A DNA stretch of 64,000 nucleotides, from assembly GCA_035771165.1 (NCBI GenBank), contig JAWNZC010000346.1:724501-788500 (forward strand), read 5' to 3'. Position 1 is the first letter of the stretch, and every line of letters begins with the position of its first letter. This DNA is from Paragorgia papillata. Its lineage: Eukaryota; Cnidaria; Anthozoa; Scleralcyonacea; Coralliidae. Positions 37,901 to 52,354 of the stretch are shown in pieces. The notes under the pieces were generated by a model. That model saw only the letters and a program-made list of their open reading frames with translations, ran no database searches and had not been told where the DNA came from. A program made the translations under genes and the position numbers.

Positions 37901-40900
37901 ATTCCCTTGGGAATTACTAATGAGAATTTGATTTCCTTTAAAATTTGAAAAAAATATTAATTCCCTTGGGAATTAAAAAAATATGAAAATTTAATTCCCT
38001 TGGGAATTACTAATGAGAATTTGATTTCCTTTAAAATTTGAAAAAAATATTAATTCCCTTGGGAATTAAAAAAATATGAAAATTTAATTCCCTTGGGAAT
38101 TACTAATGAGAATTTGATTTCCTTTAAAATTTGAAAAAAAATATTAATTCCCTTGGGAATTAAAAAAATATGAAAATTTAATTCCCTTGGGAATTACTAA
38201 TGAGAATTTGATTTCCTTTAAAATTTGAAAAAAAATATTAATTCCCTTGGGAACTAAAAAAATATGAAAATTTAATTCCCTTGGGAATTACTAATGAGAA
38301 TTTGATTTCCTTTAAAATTTGAAAAAAATATTAATTCCCTTGGGAATTAAAAAAAATACGAAAATTTAATTCCCTGGGGAATTACTAATGAGAATTTGAT
38401 TTCCTTTAAAATTAAAAAAAAATATTAATTCCCTTGGGAATTAAAAAAATATGAAAATTTAATTCCCTTGGGAATTACTAATGAGAATTTGATTTCCTTT
38501 AAAATTTGAAAAAAATATTAATTCCCTTGGGAACTAAAAAAATATGAAAATTTAATTCCCTTGGGAATTACTAATGAGAATTTGATTTCCTTTAAAATTT
38601 GAAAAAAATATTAATTCCCTTGGGAATTAAAAAAATACGAAAATTTAATTCCCTGGGGAATTACTAATGAGAATTTGATTTCCTTTAAAATTTGAAAAAA
38701 ATATTAATTCCCTTGGGAATTAAAAAAATATGAAAATTTAATTCCCTTGGGAATTACTAATGAGAATTTGATTTCCTTTAAAATTTGAAAAAAATATTAA
38801 TTCCCTTGGGAACTAAAAAAATATGAAAATTTAATTCCCTTGGGAATTACTAATGAGAATTTGATTTCCTTTAAAATTTGAAAAAAATATTAATTCCCTT
38901 GGGAATTAAAAAAATACGAAAATTTAATTCCCTGGGGAATTACTAATGAGAATTTGATTTCCTTTAAAATTAAAAAAAAATATTAATTCCCTTGGGAATT
39001 AAAAAAATATGAAAATTTAATTCCCTTGGGAATTACTAATGAGAATTTGATTTCCTTTAAAATTTGAAAAAAATATTAATTCCCTTGGGAACTAAAAAAA
39101 TATGAAAATTTAATTCCCTTGGGAATTACTAATGAGAATTTGATTTCCTTTAAAATTTGAAAAAAAATATTAATTCCCTTGGGAATTAAAAAAATATGAA
39201 AATTTAATTCCCTTGGGAATTACTAATGAGAATTTGATTTCCTTTAAAATTTGAAAAAAATATTAATTCCCTTGGGAATTAAAAAAATATGAAAATTTAA
39301 TTCCCTTGGGAATTACTAATGAGAATTTGATTTCCTTTAAAATTTGAAAAAAAATATTAATTCCCTTGGGAATTAAAAAAATATGAAAATTTAATTCCCT
39401 TGGGAATTACTAATGAGAATTTGATTTCCTTTAAAATTTGAAAAAAAATATTAATTCCCTTGGGAATTAAAAAAATATGAAAATTTAATTCCCTTGGGAA
39501 TTACTAATGAGAATTTGATTTCCTTTAAAATTTGAAAAAAATATTAATTCCCTTGGGAATTAAAAAAATATGAAAATTTAATTCCCTTGGGAATTACTAA
39601 TGAGAATTTGATTTCCTTTAAAATTTGAAAAAAATATTAATTCCCTTGGGAACTAAAAAAATATGAAAATTTAATTCCCTTGGGAATTACAAATGAGAAT
39701 TTGATTTCCTTTAAAATTTGAAAAAAATATTAATTCCCTTGGGAATTAAAAAAATATGAAAATTTAATTCCCTTGGGAATTACTAATGAGAATTTGATTT
39801 CCTTTAAAATTTGAAAAAAATATTAATTCCCTTGGGAATTAAAAAAATACGAAAATTTAATTCCCTTGGGAATTACTAATGAGAATTTGATTTCCTTTAA
39901 AATTTGAAAAAAATATTAATTCCCTTGGGAATTAAAAAAATATGAAAATTTAATTCCCTTGGGAATTACTAATGAGAATTTGATTTCCTTTAAAATTTGA
40001 AAAAAATATTAATTCCCTTGGGAATTAAAAAAATATGAAAATTTAATTCCCTTGGGAATTACTAATGAGAATTTGATTTCCTTTAAAATTTGAAAAAAAA
40101 TATTAATTCCCTTGGGAATTAAAAAAATATGAAAATTTAATTCCCTTGGGAATTACTAATGAGAATTTGATTTCCTTTAAAATTTGAAAAAAATATTAAT
40201 TCCCTTGGGAACTAAAAAAATATGAAAATTTAATTCCCTTGGGAATTACTAATGAGAATTTGATTTCCTTTAAAATTTGAAAAAAATATTAATTCCCTTG
40301 GGAATTAAAAAAATACGAAAATTTAATTCCCTGGGGAATTACTAATGAGAATTTGATTTCCTTTAAAATTAAAAAAAAATATTAATTCCCTTGGGAATTA
40401 AAAAAATATGAAAATTTAATTCCCTTGGGAATTACTAATGAGAATTTGATTTCCTTTAAAATTTGAAAAAAAATATTAATTCCCTTGGGAACTAAAAAAA
40501 TATGAAAATTTAATTCCCTTGGGAATTACTAATGAGAATTTGATTTCCTTTAAAATTTGAAAAAAATATTAATTCCCTTGGGAATTAAAAAAATACGAAA
40601 ATTTAATTCCCTGGGGAATTACTAATGAGAATTTGATTTCCTTTAAAATTTGAAAAAAATATTAATTCCCTTGGGAATTAAAAAAATATGAAAATTTAAT
40701 TCCCTTGGGAATTACTAATGAGAATTTGATTTCCTTTAAAATTTGAAAAAAAATATTAATTCCCTTGGGAACTAAAAAAATATGAAAATTTAATTCCCTT
40801 GGGAATTACTAATGAGAATTTGATTTCCTTTAAAATTTGAAAAAAATATTAATTCCCTTGGGAATTAAAAAAATACGAAAATTTAATTCCCTGGGGAATT

Positions 40901-43900
40901 ACTAATGAGAATTTGATTTCCTTTAAAATTAAAAAAAAATATTAATTCCCTTGGGAATTAAAAAAATATGAAAATTTAATTCCCTTGGGAATTACTAATG
41001 AGAATTTGATTTCCTTTAAAATTTGAAAAAAATATTAATTCCCTTGGGAACTAAAAAAATATGAAAATTTAATTCCCTTGGGAATTACTAATGAGAATTT
41101 GATTTCCTTTAAAATTTGAAAAAAATATTAATTCCCTTGGGAATTAAAAAAATATGAAAATTTAATTCCCTTGGGAATTACTAATGAGAATTTGATTTCC
41201 TTTAAAATTTGAAAAAAATATTAATTCCCTTGGGAATTAAAAAAATATGAAAATTTAATTCCCTTGGGAATTACTAATGAGAATTTGATTTCCTTTAAAA
41301 TTTGAAAAAAATATTAATTCCCTTGGGAATTAAAAAAATATGAAAATTTAATTCCCTTGGGAATTACTAATGAGAATTTGATTTCCTTTAAAATTTGAAA
41401 AAAATATTAATTCCTTGGGAACTAAAAAAATATGAAAATTTAATTCCCTTGGGAATTACAAATGAGAATTTGATTTCCTTTAAAATTTGAAAAAAATATT
41501 AATTCCCTTGGGAATTAAAAAATATGAAAATTTAATTCCCTTGGGAATTACTAATGAGAATTTGATTTCCTTTAAAATTTGAAAAAAATATTAATTCCCT
41601 TGGGAATTAAAAAAATACGAAAATTTAATTCCCTTGGGAATTACTAATGAGAATTTGATTTCCTTTAAAATTTGAAAAAAATATTAATTCCCTTGGGAAT
41701 TAAAAAAATATGAAAATTTAATTCCCTTGGGAATTACTAATGAGAATTTGATTTCCTTTAAAATTTGAAAAAAATATTAATTCCCTTGGGAATTAAAAAA
41801 ATATGAAAATTTAATTCCCTTGGGAATTACTAATGAGAATTTGATTTCCTTTAAAATTTGAAAAAAATATTAATTCCCTTGGGAATTAAAAAAATATGAA
41901 AATTTAATTCCCTTGGGAATTACTAATGAGAATTTGATTTCCTTTAAAATTTGAAAAAAAATATTAATTCCCTTGGGAACTAAAAAAATATGAAAATTTA
42001 ATTCCCTTGGGAATTACTAATGAGAATTTGATTTCCTTTAAAATTTGAAAAAAATATTAATTCCCTTGGGAATTAAAAAAATACGAAAATTTAATTCCCT
42101 GGGGAATTACTAATGAGAATTTGATTTCCTTTAAAATTAAAAAAAAATATTAATTCCCTTGGGAATTAAAAAAATATGAAAATTTAATTCCCTTGGGAAT
42201 TACTAATGAGAATTTGATTTCCTTTAAAATTAAAAAAAAATATTAATTCCCTTGGGAATTAAAAAAATATGAAAATTTAATTCCCTTGGGAATTACTAAT
42301 GAGAATTTGATTTCCTTTAAAATTTGAAAAAAATATTAATTCCCTTGGGAACTAAAAAAATATGAAAATTTAATTCCCTTGGGAATTACTAATGAGAATT
42401 TGATTTCCTTTAAAATTTGAAAAAAATATTAATTCCCTTGGGAATTAAAAAAATATGAAAATTTAATTCCCTTGGGAATTACTAATGAGAATTTGATTTC
42501 CTTTAAAATTTGAAAAAAATATTAATTCCCTTGGGAATTAAAAAAATATGAAAATTTAATTCCCTTGGGAATTACTAATGAGAATTTGATTTCCTTTAAA
42601 ATTTGAAAAAAAATATTAATTCCCTTGGGAATTAAAAAAATATGAAAATTTAATTCCCTTGGGAATTACTAATGAGAATTTGATTTCCTTTAAAATTTGA
42701 AAAAAATATTAATTCCCTTGGGAACTAAAAAAATATGAAAATTTAATTCCCTTGGGAATTACAAATGAGAATTTGATTTCCTTTAAAATTTGAAAAAAAT
42801 ATTAATTCCCTTGGGAATTAAAAAATATGAAAATTTAATTCCCTTGGGAATTACTAATGAGAATTTGATTTCCTTTAAAATTTGAAAAAAATATTAATTC
42901 CCTTGGGAATTAAAAAAATACGAAAATTTAATTCCCTTGGGAATTACTAATGAGAATTTGATTTCCTTTAAAATTTGAAAAAAATATTAATTCCCTTGGG
43001 AATTAAAAAAATATGAAAATTTAATTCCCTTGGGAATTACTAATGAGAATTTGATTTCCTTTAAAATTTGAAAAAAATATTAATTCCCTTGGGAATTAAA
43101 AAAATATGAAAATTTAATTCCCTTGGGAATTACTAATGAGAATTTGATTTCCTTTAAAATTTGAAAAAAATATTAATTCCCTTGGGAACTAAAAAAATAT
43201 GAAAATTTAATTCCCTTGGGAATTACTAATGAGAATTTGATTTCCTTTAAAATTTGAAAAAAATATTAATTCCCTTGGGAATTAAAAAAATACGAAAATT
43301 TAATTCCCTGGGGAATTACTAATGAGAATTTGATTTCCTTTAAAATTAAAAAAAAAATATTAATTCCCTTGGGAATTAAAAAAATATGAAAATTTAATTC
43401 CCTTGGGAATTACTAATGAGAATTTGATTTCCTTTAAAATTTGAAAAAAATATTAATTCCCTTGGGAACTAAAAAAATATGAAAATTTAATTCCCTTGGG
43501 AATTACTAATGAGAATTTGATTTCCTTTAAAATTTGAAAAAAATATTAATTCCCTTGGGAATTAAAAAAATACGAAAATTTAATTCCCTGGGGAATTACT
43601 AATGAGAATTTGATTTCCTTTAAAATTTGAAAAAAATATTAATTCCCTTGGGAATTAAAAAAATATGAAAATTTAATTCCCTTGGGAATTACTAATGAGA
43701 ATTTGATTTCCTTTAAAATTTGAAAAAAATATTAATTCCCTTGGGAACTAAAAAAATATGAAAATTTAATTCCCTTGGGAATTACTAATGAGAATTTGAT
43801 TTCCTTTAAAATTTGAAAAAAATATTAATTCCCTTGGGAATTAAAAAAATACGAAAATTTAATTCCCTGGGGAATTACTAATGAGAATTTGATTTCCTTT

Positions 43901-46900
43901 AAAATTAAAAAAAAATATTAATTCCCTTGGGAATTAAAAAAATATGAAAATTTAATTCCCTTGGGAATTACTAATGAGAATTTGATTTCCTTTAAAATTT
44001 GAAAAAAATATTAATTCCCTTGGGAACTAAAAAAATATGAAAATTTAATTCCCTTGGGAATTACTAATGAGAATTTGATTTCCTTTAAAATTTGAAAAAA
44101 ATATTAATTCCCTTGGGAATTAAAAAAATATGAAAATTTAATTCCCTTGGGAATTACTAATGAGAATTTGATTTCCTTTAAAATTTGAAAAAAATATTAA
44201 TTCCCTTGGGAATTAAAAAAATATGAAAATTTAATTCCCTTGGGAATTACTAATGAGAATTTGATTTCCTTTAAAATTTGAAAAAAATATTAATTCCCTT
44301 GGGAATTAAAAAAATATGAAAATTTAATTCCCTTGGGAATTACTAATGAGAATTTGATTTCCTTTAAAATTTGAAAAAAATATTAATTCCCTTGGGAACT
44401 AAAAAAATATGAAAATTTAATTCCCTTGGGAATTACAAATGAGAATTTGATTTCCTTTAAAATTTGAAAAAAATATTAATTCCCTTGGGAATTAAAAAAT
44501 ATGAAAATTTAATTCCCTTGGGAATTACTAATGAGAATTTGATTTCCTTTAAAATTTGAAAAAAATATTAATTCCCTTGGGAATTAAAAAAATACGAAAA
44601 TTTAATTCCCTTGGGAATTACTAATGAGAATTTGATTTCCTTTAAAATTTGAAAAAAATATTAATTCCCTTGGGAATTAAAAAAATATGAAAATTTAATT
44701 CCCTTGGGAATTACTAATGAGAATTTGATTTCCTTTAAAATTTGAAAAAAATATTAATTCCCTTGGGAATTAAAAAAATATGAAAATTTAATTCCCTTGG
44801 GAATTACTAATGAGAATTTGATTTCCTTTAAAATTTGAAAAAAATATTAATTCCCTTGGGAATTAAAAAAATATGAAAATTTAATTCCCTTGGGAATTAC
44901 TAATGAGAATTTGATTTCCTTTAAAATTTGAAAAAAAATATTAATTCCCTTGGGAAATAAAAAAATACGAAAATTTAATTCCCTTGGGAATTACTAATGA
45001 GAATTTGATTTCCTTTAAAATTAAAAAAAAATATTAATTCCCTTGGGAATTAAAAAAATATGAAAATTTAATTCCCTTGGGAATTACTAATGAGAATTTT
45101 ATTTCCTTTAAAATTTGAAAAAAATATTAATTCCCTTGGGAACTAAAAAAATATGAAAATTTAATTCCCTTGGGAATTACTAATGAGAATTTGATTTCCT
45201 TTAAAATTTGAAAAAAATATTAATTCCCTTGGGAATTAAAAAAATACGAAAATTTAATTCCCTGGGGAATTACTAATGAGAATTTGATTTCCTTTAAAAT
45301 TTGAAAAAAATATTAATTCCCTTGGGAATTAAAAAAATATGAAAATTTAATTCCCTTGGGAATTACTAATGAGAATTTGATTTCCTTTAAAATTTGAAAA
45401 AAATATTAATTCCCTTGGGAACTAAAAAAATATGAAAATTTAATTCCCTTGGGAATTACTAATGAGAATTTGATTTCCTTTAAAATTTGAAAAAAAATAT
45501 TAATTCCCTTGGGAATTAAAAAAATACGAAAATTTAATTCCCTGGGGAATTACTAATGAGAATTTGATTTCCTTTAAAATTAAAAAAAAATATTAATTCC
45601 CTTGGGAATTAAAAAAATATGAAAATTTAATTCCCTTGGGAATTACTAATGAGAATTTGATTTCCTTTAAAATTTGAAAAAAATATTAATTCCCTTGGGA
45701 ACTAAAAAAATATGAAAATTTAATTCCCTTGGGAATTACTAATGAGAATTTGATTTCCTTTAAAATTTGAAAAAAAATATTAATTCCCTTGGGAATTAAA
45801 AAAATATGAAAATTTAATTCCCTTGGGAATTACTAATGAGAATTTGATTTCCTTTAAAATTTGAAAAAAATATTAATTCCCTTGGGAATTAAAAAAATAT
45901 GAAAATTTAATTCCCTTGGGAATTACTAATGAGAATTTGATTTCCTTTAAAATTTGAAAAAAATATTAATTCCCTTGGGAATTAAAAAAATATGAAAATT
46001 TAATTCCCTTGGGAATTACTAATGAGAATTTGATTTCCTTTAAAATTTGAAAAAAATATTAATTCCCTTGGGAACTAAAAAAATATGAAAATTTAATTCC
46101 CTTGGGAATTACAAATGAGAATTTGATTTCCTTTAAAATTTGAAAAAAATATTAATTCCCTTGGGAATTAAAAAATATGAAAATTTAATTCCCTTGGGAA
46201 TTACTAATGAGAATTTGATTTCCTTTAAAATTTGAAAAAAATATTAATTCCCTTGGGAATTAAAAAAATACGAAAATTTAATTCCCTTGGGAATTACTAA
46301 TGAGAATTTGATTTCCTTTAAAATTTGAAAAAAATATTAATTCCCTTGGGAATTAAAAAAATATGAAAATTTAATTCCCTTGGGAATTACTAATGAGAAT
46401 TTGATTTCCTTTAAAATTTGAAAAAAATATTAATTCCCTTGGGAATTAAAAAAATATGAAAATTTAATTCCCTTGGGAATTACTAATGAGAATTTGATTT
46501 CCTTTAAAATTTGAAAAAAATATTAATTCCCTTGGGAATTAAAAAAATATGAAAATTTAATTCCCTTGGGAATTACTAATGAGAATTTGATTTCCTTTAA
46601 AATTTGAAAAAAATATTAATTCCCTTGGGAACTAAAAAAATATGAAAATTTAATTCCCTTGGGAATTACTAATGAGAATTTGATTTCCTTTAAAATTTGA
46701 AAAAAATATTAATTCCCTTGGGAATTAAAAAAATACGAAAATTTAATTCCCTGGGGAATTACTAATGAGAATTTGATTTCCTTTAAAATTAAAAAAAAAT
46801 ATTAATTCCCTTGGGAATTAAAAAAATATGAAAATTTAATTCCCTTGGGAATTACTAATGAGAATTTGATTTCCTTTAAAATTTGAAAAAAATATTAATT

Positions 46901-49900
46901 CCCTTGGGAACTAAAAAAAATATGAAAATTTAATTCCCTTGGGAATTACTAATGAGAATTTGATTTCCTTTAAAATTTGAAAAAAATATTAATTCCCTTG
47001 GGAATTAAAAAAATACGAAAATTTAATTCCCTGGGGAATTACTAATGAGAATTTGATTTCCTTTAAAATTTGAAAAAAATATTAATTCCCTTGGGAATTA
47101 AAAAAATATGAAAATTTAATTCCCTTGGGAATTACTAATGAGAATTTGATTTCCTTTAAAATTTGAAAAAAATATTAATTCCCTTGGGAACTAAAAAAAT
47201 ATGAAAATTTAATTCCCTTGGGAATTACTAATGAGAATTTGATTTCCTTTAAAATTTGAAAAAAATATTAATTCCCTTGGGAATTAAAAAAATACGAAAA
47301 TTTAATTCCCTGGGGAATTACTAATGAGAATTTGATTTCCTTTAAAATTAAAAAAAAATATTAATTCCCTTGGGAATTAAAAAAATATGAAAATTTAATT
47401 CCCTTGGGAATTACTAATGAGAATTTGATTTCCTTTAAAATTTGAAAAAAATATTAATTCCCTTGGGAACTAAAAAAATATGAAAATTTAATTCCCTTGG
47501 GAATTACTAATGAGAATTTGATTTCCTTTAAAATTTGAAAAAAATATTAATTCCCTTGGGAATTAAAAAAATATGAAAATTTAATTCCCTTGGGAATTAC
47601 TAATGAGAATTTGATTTCCTTTAAAATTTGAAAAAAATATTAATTCCCTTGGGAATTAAAAAAATATGAAAATTTAATTCCCTTGGGAATTACTAATGAG
47701 AATTTGATTTCCTTTAAAATTTGAAAAAAATATTAATTCCCTTGGGAATTAAAAAAATATGAAAATTTAATTCCCTTGGGAATTACTAATGAGAATTTGA
47801 TTTCCTTTAAAATTTGAAAAAAATATTAATTCCCTTGGGAACTAAAAAAATATGAAAATTTAATTCCCTTGGGAATTACAAATGAGAATTTGATTTCCTT
47901 TAAAATTTGAAAAAAATATTAATTCCCTTGGGAATTAAAAAATATGAAAATTTAATTCCCTTGGGAATTACTAATGAGAATTTGATTTCCTTTAAAATTT
48001 GAAAAAAATATTAATTCCCTTGGGAATTAAAAAAATACGAAAATTTAATTCCCTTGGGAATTACTAATGAGAATTTGATTTCCTTTAAAATTTGAAAAAA
48101 ATATTAATTCCCTTGGGAATTAAAAAAAATATGAAAATTTAATTCCCTTGGGAATTACTAATGAGAATTTGATTTCCTTTAAAATTTGAAAAAAATATTA
48201 ATTCCCTTGGGAATTAAAAAAATATGAAAATTTAATTCCCTTGGGAATTACTAATGAGAATTTGATTTCCTTTAAAATTTGAAAAAAATATTAATTCCCT
48301 TGGGAATTAAAAAAATATGAAAATTTAATTCCCTTGGGAATTACTAATGAGAATTTGATTTCCTTTAAAATTTGAAAAAAATATTAATTCCCTTGGGAAC
48401 TAAAAAAATATGAAAATTTAATTCCCTTGGGAATTACTAATGAGAATTTGATTTCCTTTAAAATTTGAAAAAAATATTAATTCCCTTGGGAATTAAAAAA
48501 ATACGAAAATTTAATTCCCTGGGGAATTACTAATGAGAATTTGATTTCCTTTAAAATTAAAAAAAAATATTAATTCCCTTGGGAATTAAAAAAATATGAA
48601 AATTTAATTCCCTTGGGAATTACTAATGAGAATTTGATTTCCTTTAAAATTTGAAAAAAATATTAATTCCCTTGGGAACTAAAAAAATATGAAAATTTAA
48701 TTCCCTTGGGAATTACTAATGAGAATTTGATTTCCTTTAAAATTTGAAAAAAATATTAATTCCCTTGGGAATTAAAAAAAATATGAAAATTTAATTCCCT
48801 TGGGAATTACTAATGAGAATTTGATTTCCTTTAAAATTTGAAAAAAATATTAATTCCCTTGGGAATTAAAAAAATACGAAAATTTAATTCCCTTGGGAAT
48901 TACTAATGAGAATTTGATTTCCTTTAAAATTTGAAAAAAATATTAATTCCCTTGGGAATTAAAAAAATATGAAAATTTAATTCCCTTGGGAATTACTAAT
49001 GAGAATTTGATTTCCTTTAAAATTTGAAAAAAATATTAATTCCCTTGGGAATTAAAAAAATACGAAAATTTAATTCCCTTGGGAATTACTAATGAGAATT
49101 TGATTTCCTTTAAAATTAAAAAAAAATATTAATTCCCTTGGGAATTAAAAAAATATGAAAATTTAATTCCCTTGGGAATTACTAATGAGAATTTGATTTC
49201 CTTTAAAATTTGAAAAAAATATTAATTCCCTTGGGAATTAAAAAAATATGAAAACTTAATTCCCTTGGGAATTACTAATGAGAATTTGATTTCCTTTAAA
49301 ATTTGAAAAAAATATTAATTCCCTTGGGAATTAAAAAAATACGAAAATTTAATTCCCTTGGGAATTACTAATGAGAATTTGATTTCCTTTAAAATTTGAA
49401 AAAAATATTAATTCCCTTGGGAATTAAAAAAATACGAAAATTTAATTCCCTTGGGAATTACTAATGAGAATTTGATTTCCTTTAAAATTTGAAAAAAATA
49501 TTAATTCCCTTGGGAATTAAAAAAATATGAAAATTTAATTCCCTTGGGAATTACTAATGAGAATTTGATTTCCTTTAAAATTTGAAAAAAATATTAATTC
49601 CCTTGGGAAATAAAAAAATACGAAAATTTAATTCCCTTGGGAATTACTAATGAGAATTTGATTTCCTTTAAAATTAAAAAAAAATATTAATTCCCTTGGG
49701 AATTAAAAAAATATGAAAATTTAATTCCCTTGGGAATTACTAATGAGAATTTTATTTCCTTTAAAATTTGAAAAAAATATTAATTCCCTTGGGAACTAAA
49801 AAAATATGAAAATTTAATTCCCTTGGGAATTACTAATGAGAATTTGATTTCCTTTAAAATTTGAAAAAAATATTAATTCCCTTGGGAATTAAAAAAATAC

Positions 49901-51053
49901 GAAAATTTAATTCCCTGGGGAATTACTAATGAGAATTTGATTTCCTTTAAAATTTGAAAAAAATATTAATTCCCTTGGGAATTAAAAAAATATGAAAATT
50001 TAATTCCCTTGGGAATTACTAATGAGAATTTGATTTCCTTTAAAATTTGAAAAAAAATATTAATTCCCTTGGGAACTAAAAAAATATGAAAATTTAATTC
50101 CCTTGGGAATTACTAATGAGAATTTGATTTCCTTTAAAATTTGAAAAAAATATTAATTCCCTTGGGAATTAAAAAAATACGAAAATTTAATTCCCTGGGG
50201 AATTACTAATGAGAATTTGATTTCCTTTAAAATTAAAAAAAAATATTAATTCCCTTGGGAATTAAAAAAATATGAAAATTTAATTCCCTTGGGAATTACT
50301 AATGAGAATTTGATTTCCTTTAAAATTTGAAAAAAATATTAATTCCCTTGGGAACTAAAAAAATATGAAAATTTAATTCCCTTGGGAATTACTAATGAGA
50401 ATTTGATTTCCTTTAAAATTTGAAAAAAATATTAATTCCCTTGGGAATTAAAAAAATATGAAAATTTAATTCCCTTGGGAATTACTAATGAGAATTTGAT
50501 TTCCTTTAAAATTTGAAAAAAATATTAATTCCCTTGGGAATTAAAAAAATACGAAAATTTAATTCCCTTGGGAATTACTAATGAGAATTTGATTTCCTTT
50601 AAAATTTGAAAAAAATATTAATTCCCTTGGGAATTAAAAAAATATGAAAATTTAATTCCCTTGGGAATTACTAATGAGAATTTGATTTCCTTTAAAATTT
50701 GAAAAAAATATTAATTCCCTTGGGAATTAAAAAAATATGAAAATTTAATTCCCTTGGGAATTACTAATGAGAATTTGATTTCCTTTAAAATTTGAAAAAA
50801 ATATTAATTCCCTTGGGAATTAAAAAAATATGAAAATTTAATTCCCTTGGGAATTACTAATGAGAATTTGATTTCCTTTAAAATTTGAAAAAAATATTAA
50901 TTCCCTTGGGAACTAAAAAAATATGAATATTTAATTCCCTTGGGAATTACTAATGAGAATTTGATTTCCTTTAAAATTTGAAAAAAATATTAATTCCCTT
51001 GGGAATTAAAAAAATACGAAAGTTTAATTCCCTTGGGAATTACTAATGAGAAT
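22963..51053 (+). repeat. 28-kb satellite array, about 93-bp unit, two dyads per unit
   Basis: About 300 head-to-tail units, roughly 78% A+T. Each unit has two near-identical dyads, AATTCCCTTGGGAATT, about 35 bp apart, then ACTAATGAGAATTTGATTTC and a poly(A)-rich linker. Recurrent variants are GGAACTAAA for GGAATTAAA, ATACG for ATATG, CCCTGGGGAATT for CCCTTGGGAATT, AAATTAAAAA for AAATTTGAAA, and ACAAATGAG for ACTAATGAG. These recur in a fixed order and define a higher-order repeat. No transposon or gene interrupts the array. It joins alpha/beta satellite on both sides. Confidence 0.97.
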
Positions 51054-52020
51054 GTGGTTTATCTCATTAAAAATTGAATGGATTGTTCTACTTTTTTCAG
51101 TGGTTATTCCATAGTTGGTGTGCTATACAATCAACTAAAATATTTAGCCTTACTTCCAAAGTTGAAAAATGGCCAAAATCGCTCAAAAAGTAAAGCCTAA
51201 CCCCTTTACTTTTTGACAGATTTTGACCCATAAAAAGTAAAAAAGTAAAGTGGTTTATCTCATTAAAAATTCAATGGATTGTTCTACATTTTTCAGTGGT
51301 TATTCCATAGTTGGTGTGCTATACAATGAACTAAAATATTTAGCCTTGCTTCCAAAGTTGAAAAATGGCCAAAATCGGTCAAAAAGTAAAGGCTAACCCC
51401 TTTACTTTTTGACCGATTTTGACCCATAAAAATTGAATGGATTGTTCTACTTTTTTCAGTGGTTATTCCATAGTTGGTGTGCTATACAATGAACTAAAAT
51501 ATTTAGCCTTGCTTCCAAAGTTCAAAAATGGCCAAAATCGGTCAAAAAGTAAAGCCTAACCCCTTACTTTTTGACCAATTTTGACCATAAAAATTCAATG
51601 GATTGTTCTACTTTTTTCAGTGGTTATTCCATAGTTGGTGTGCTATACAATCAACTAAAATATTTAGCCTTACTTCCAAAGTTGAAAAATGGCCAAAATC
51701 GCTCAAAAAGTAAAGCCTAACCCCTTTACTTTTTGACAGATTTTGACCCATAAAAAGTAAAAAAGTAAAGTGTTTTATCTCATTAAAAATTCAATGGATT
51801 GTTCTACTTTTTTCAGTGGTTATTCCATAGTTGGTGTGCTTACAATGAACTAAAATATTTAGCCTTGCTTCCAAAGTTGAAAAATGGCCAAAATCGCTCA
51901 AAAAGTAAAGCCTAACCCCTTTACTTTTTGACTGATTTTGACCCATAAAAAGTAAAAAAGTAAAGTGGTTTATCTCATTAAAAATTGAATGGATTGTTCT
52001 ACTCTTTTCAGTGGTTATTC
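51054..52020 (-). repeat. Beta satellite right of the 93-bp array
   Basis: Beta units in the same orientation as 14-23 kb, starting abruptly at GTGGTTTATCTCATT. Long and short forms alternate without alpha. The open frame 51791-52048 (-) is a translation of the repeat. Confidence 0.9.
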
Positions 52021-52023
52021 CAT

Positions 52024-52354
52024 TAGACGGGGTAAATACCCTAACCATCTAAGGAAGTGCCTAACCAATGTTTTTAAGGTTTGCATTGATACTTTAGGTC
52101 ACTAGGATTAATTTAAGCCCCGACAACATTTTTGAAAATTGTTGGTTGTCACGTGATCGATGACGTCATCATATGGCCTAAAATTTCACAATATGGGTCA
52201 TAACTTTTGATCTATATGTCGCCATGACAGGAAATTTATATATTTGAATAGAACGTAAAAAGACTTTTCGATTGATGTATTACTTATTTTAATTTGACGT
52301 CATCGGTATTTTAGGCGATGACGTCATAGGTATTTTGCACTTGCGGGATTTAGC
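52024..52354 (+). repeat. Left terminal inverted repeat of Academ-like element
   Basis: 331 bp, pairing with 58076-58406 with roughly one mismatch per ten to fifteen bases. It contains three TGACGTCA sites and one CACGTGA. Confidence 0.9.
52161..52326. promoter_or_regulatory. Three TGACGTCA (CRE) palindromes in left TIR
   Basis: TGACGTCA at 52161-52168, 52295-52302 and 52319-52326, the consensus site for CREB/ATF dimers. All three are also present in the right TIR. They may act as promoter elements or as transposase or host-factor sites; function is inferred. Confidence 0.6.

Noticed and set aside
22963..51053. CRISPR-like regular array
   Set aside because: The whole 93-bp unit is repeated with no unique spacers, in a eukaryotic setting; this is satellite DNA.
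51791..52048. Open frames with MGQNRSKSKGV in several places (18988-19230, 51791-52048, 58598-58861)
   Set aside because: All are the same satellite hairpin read in one frame; each copy is open only by chance and ends in repeat or transposon sequence.
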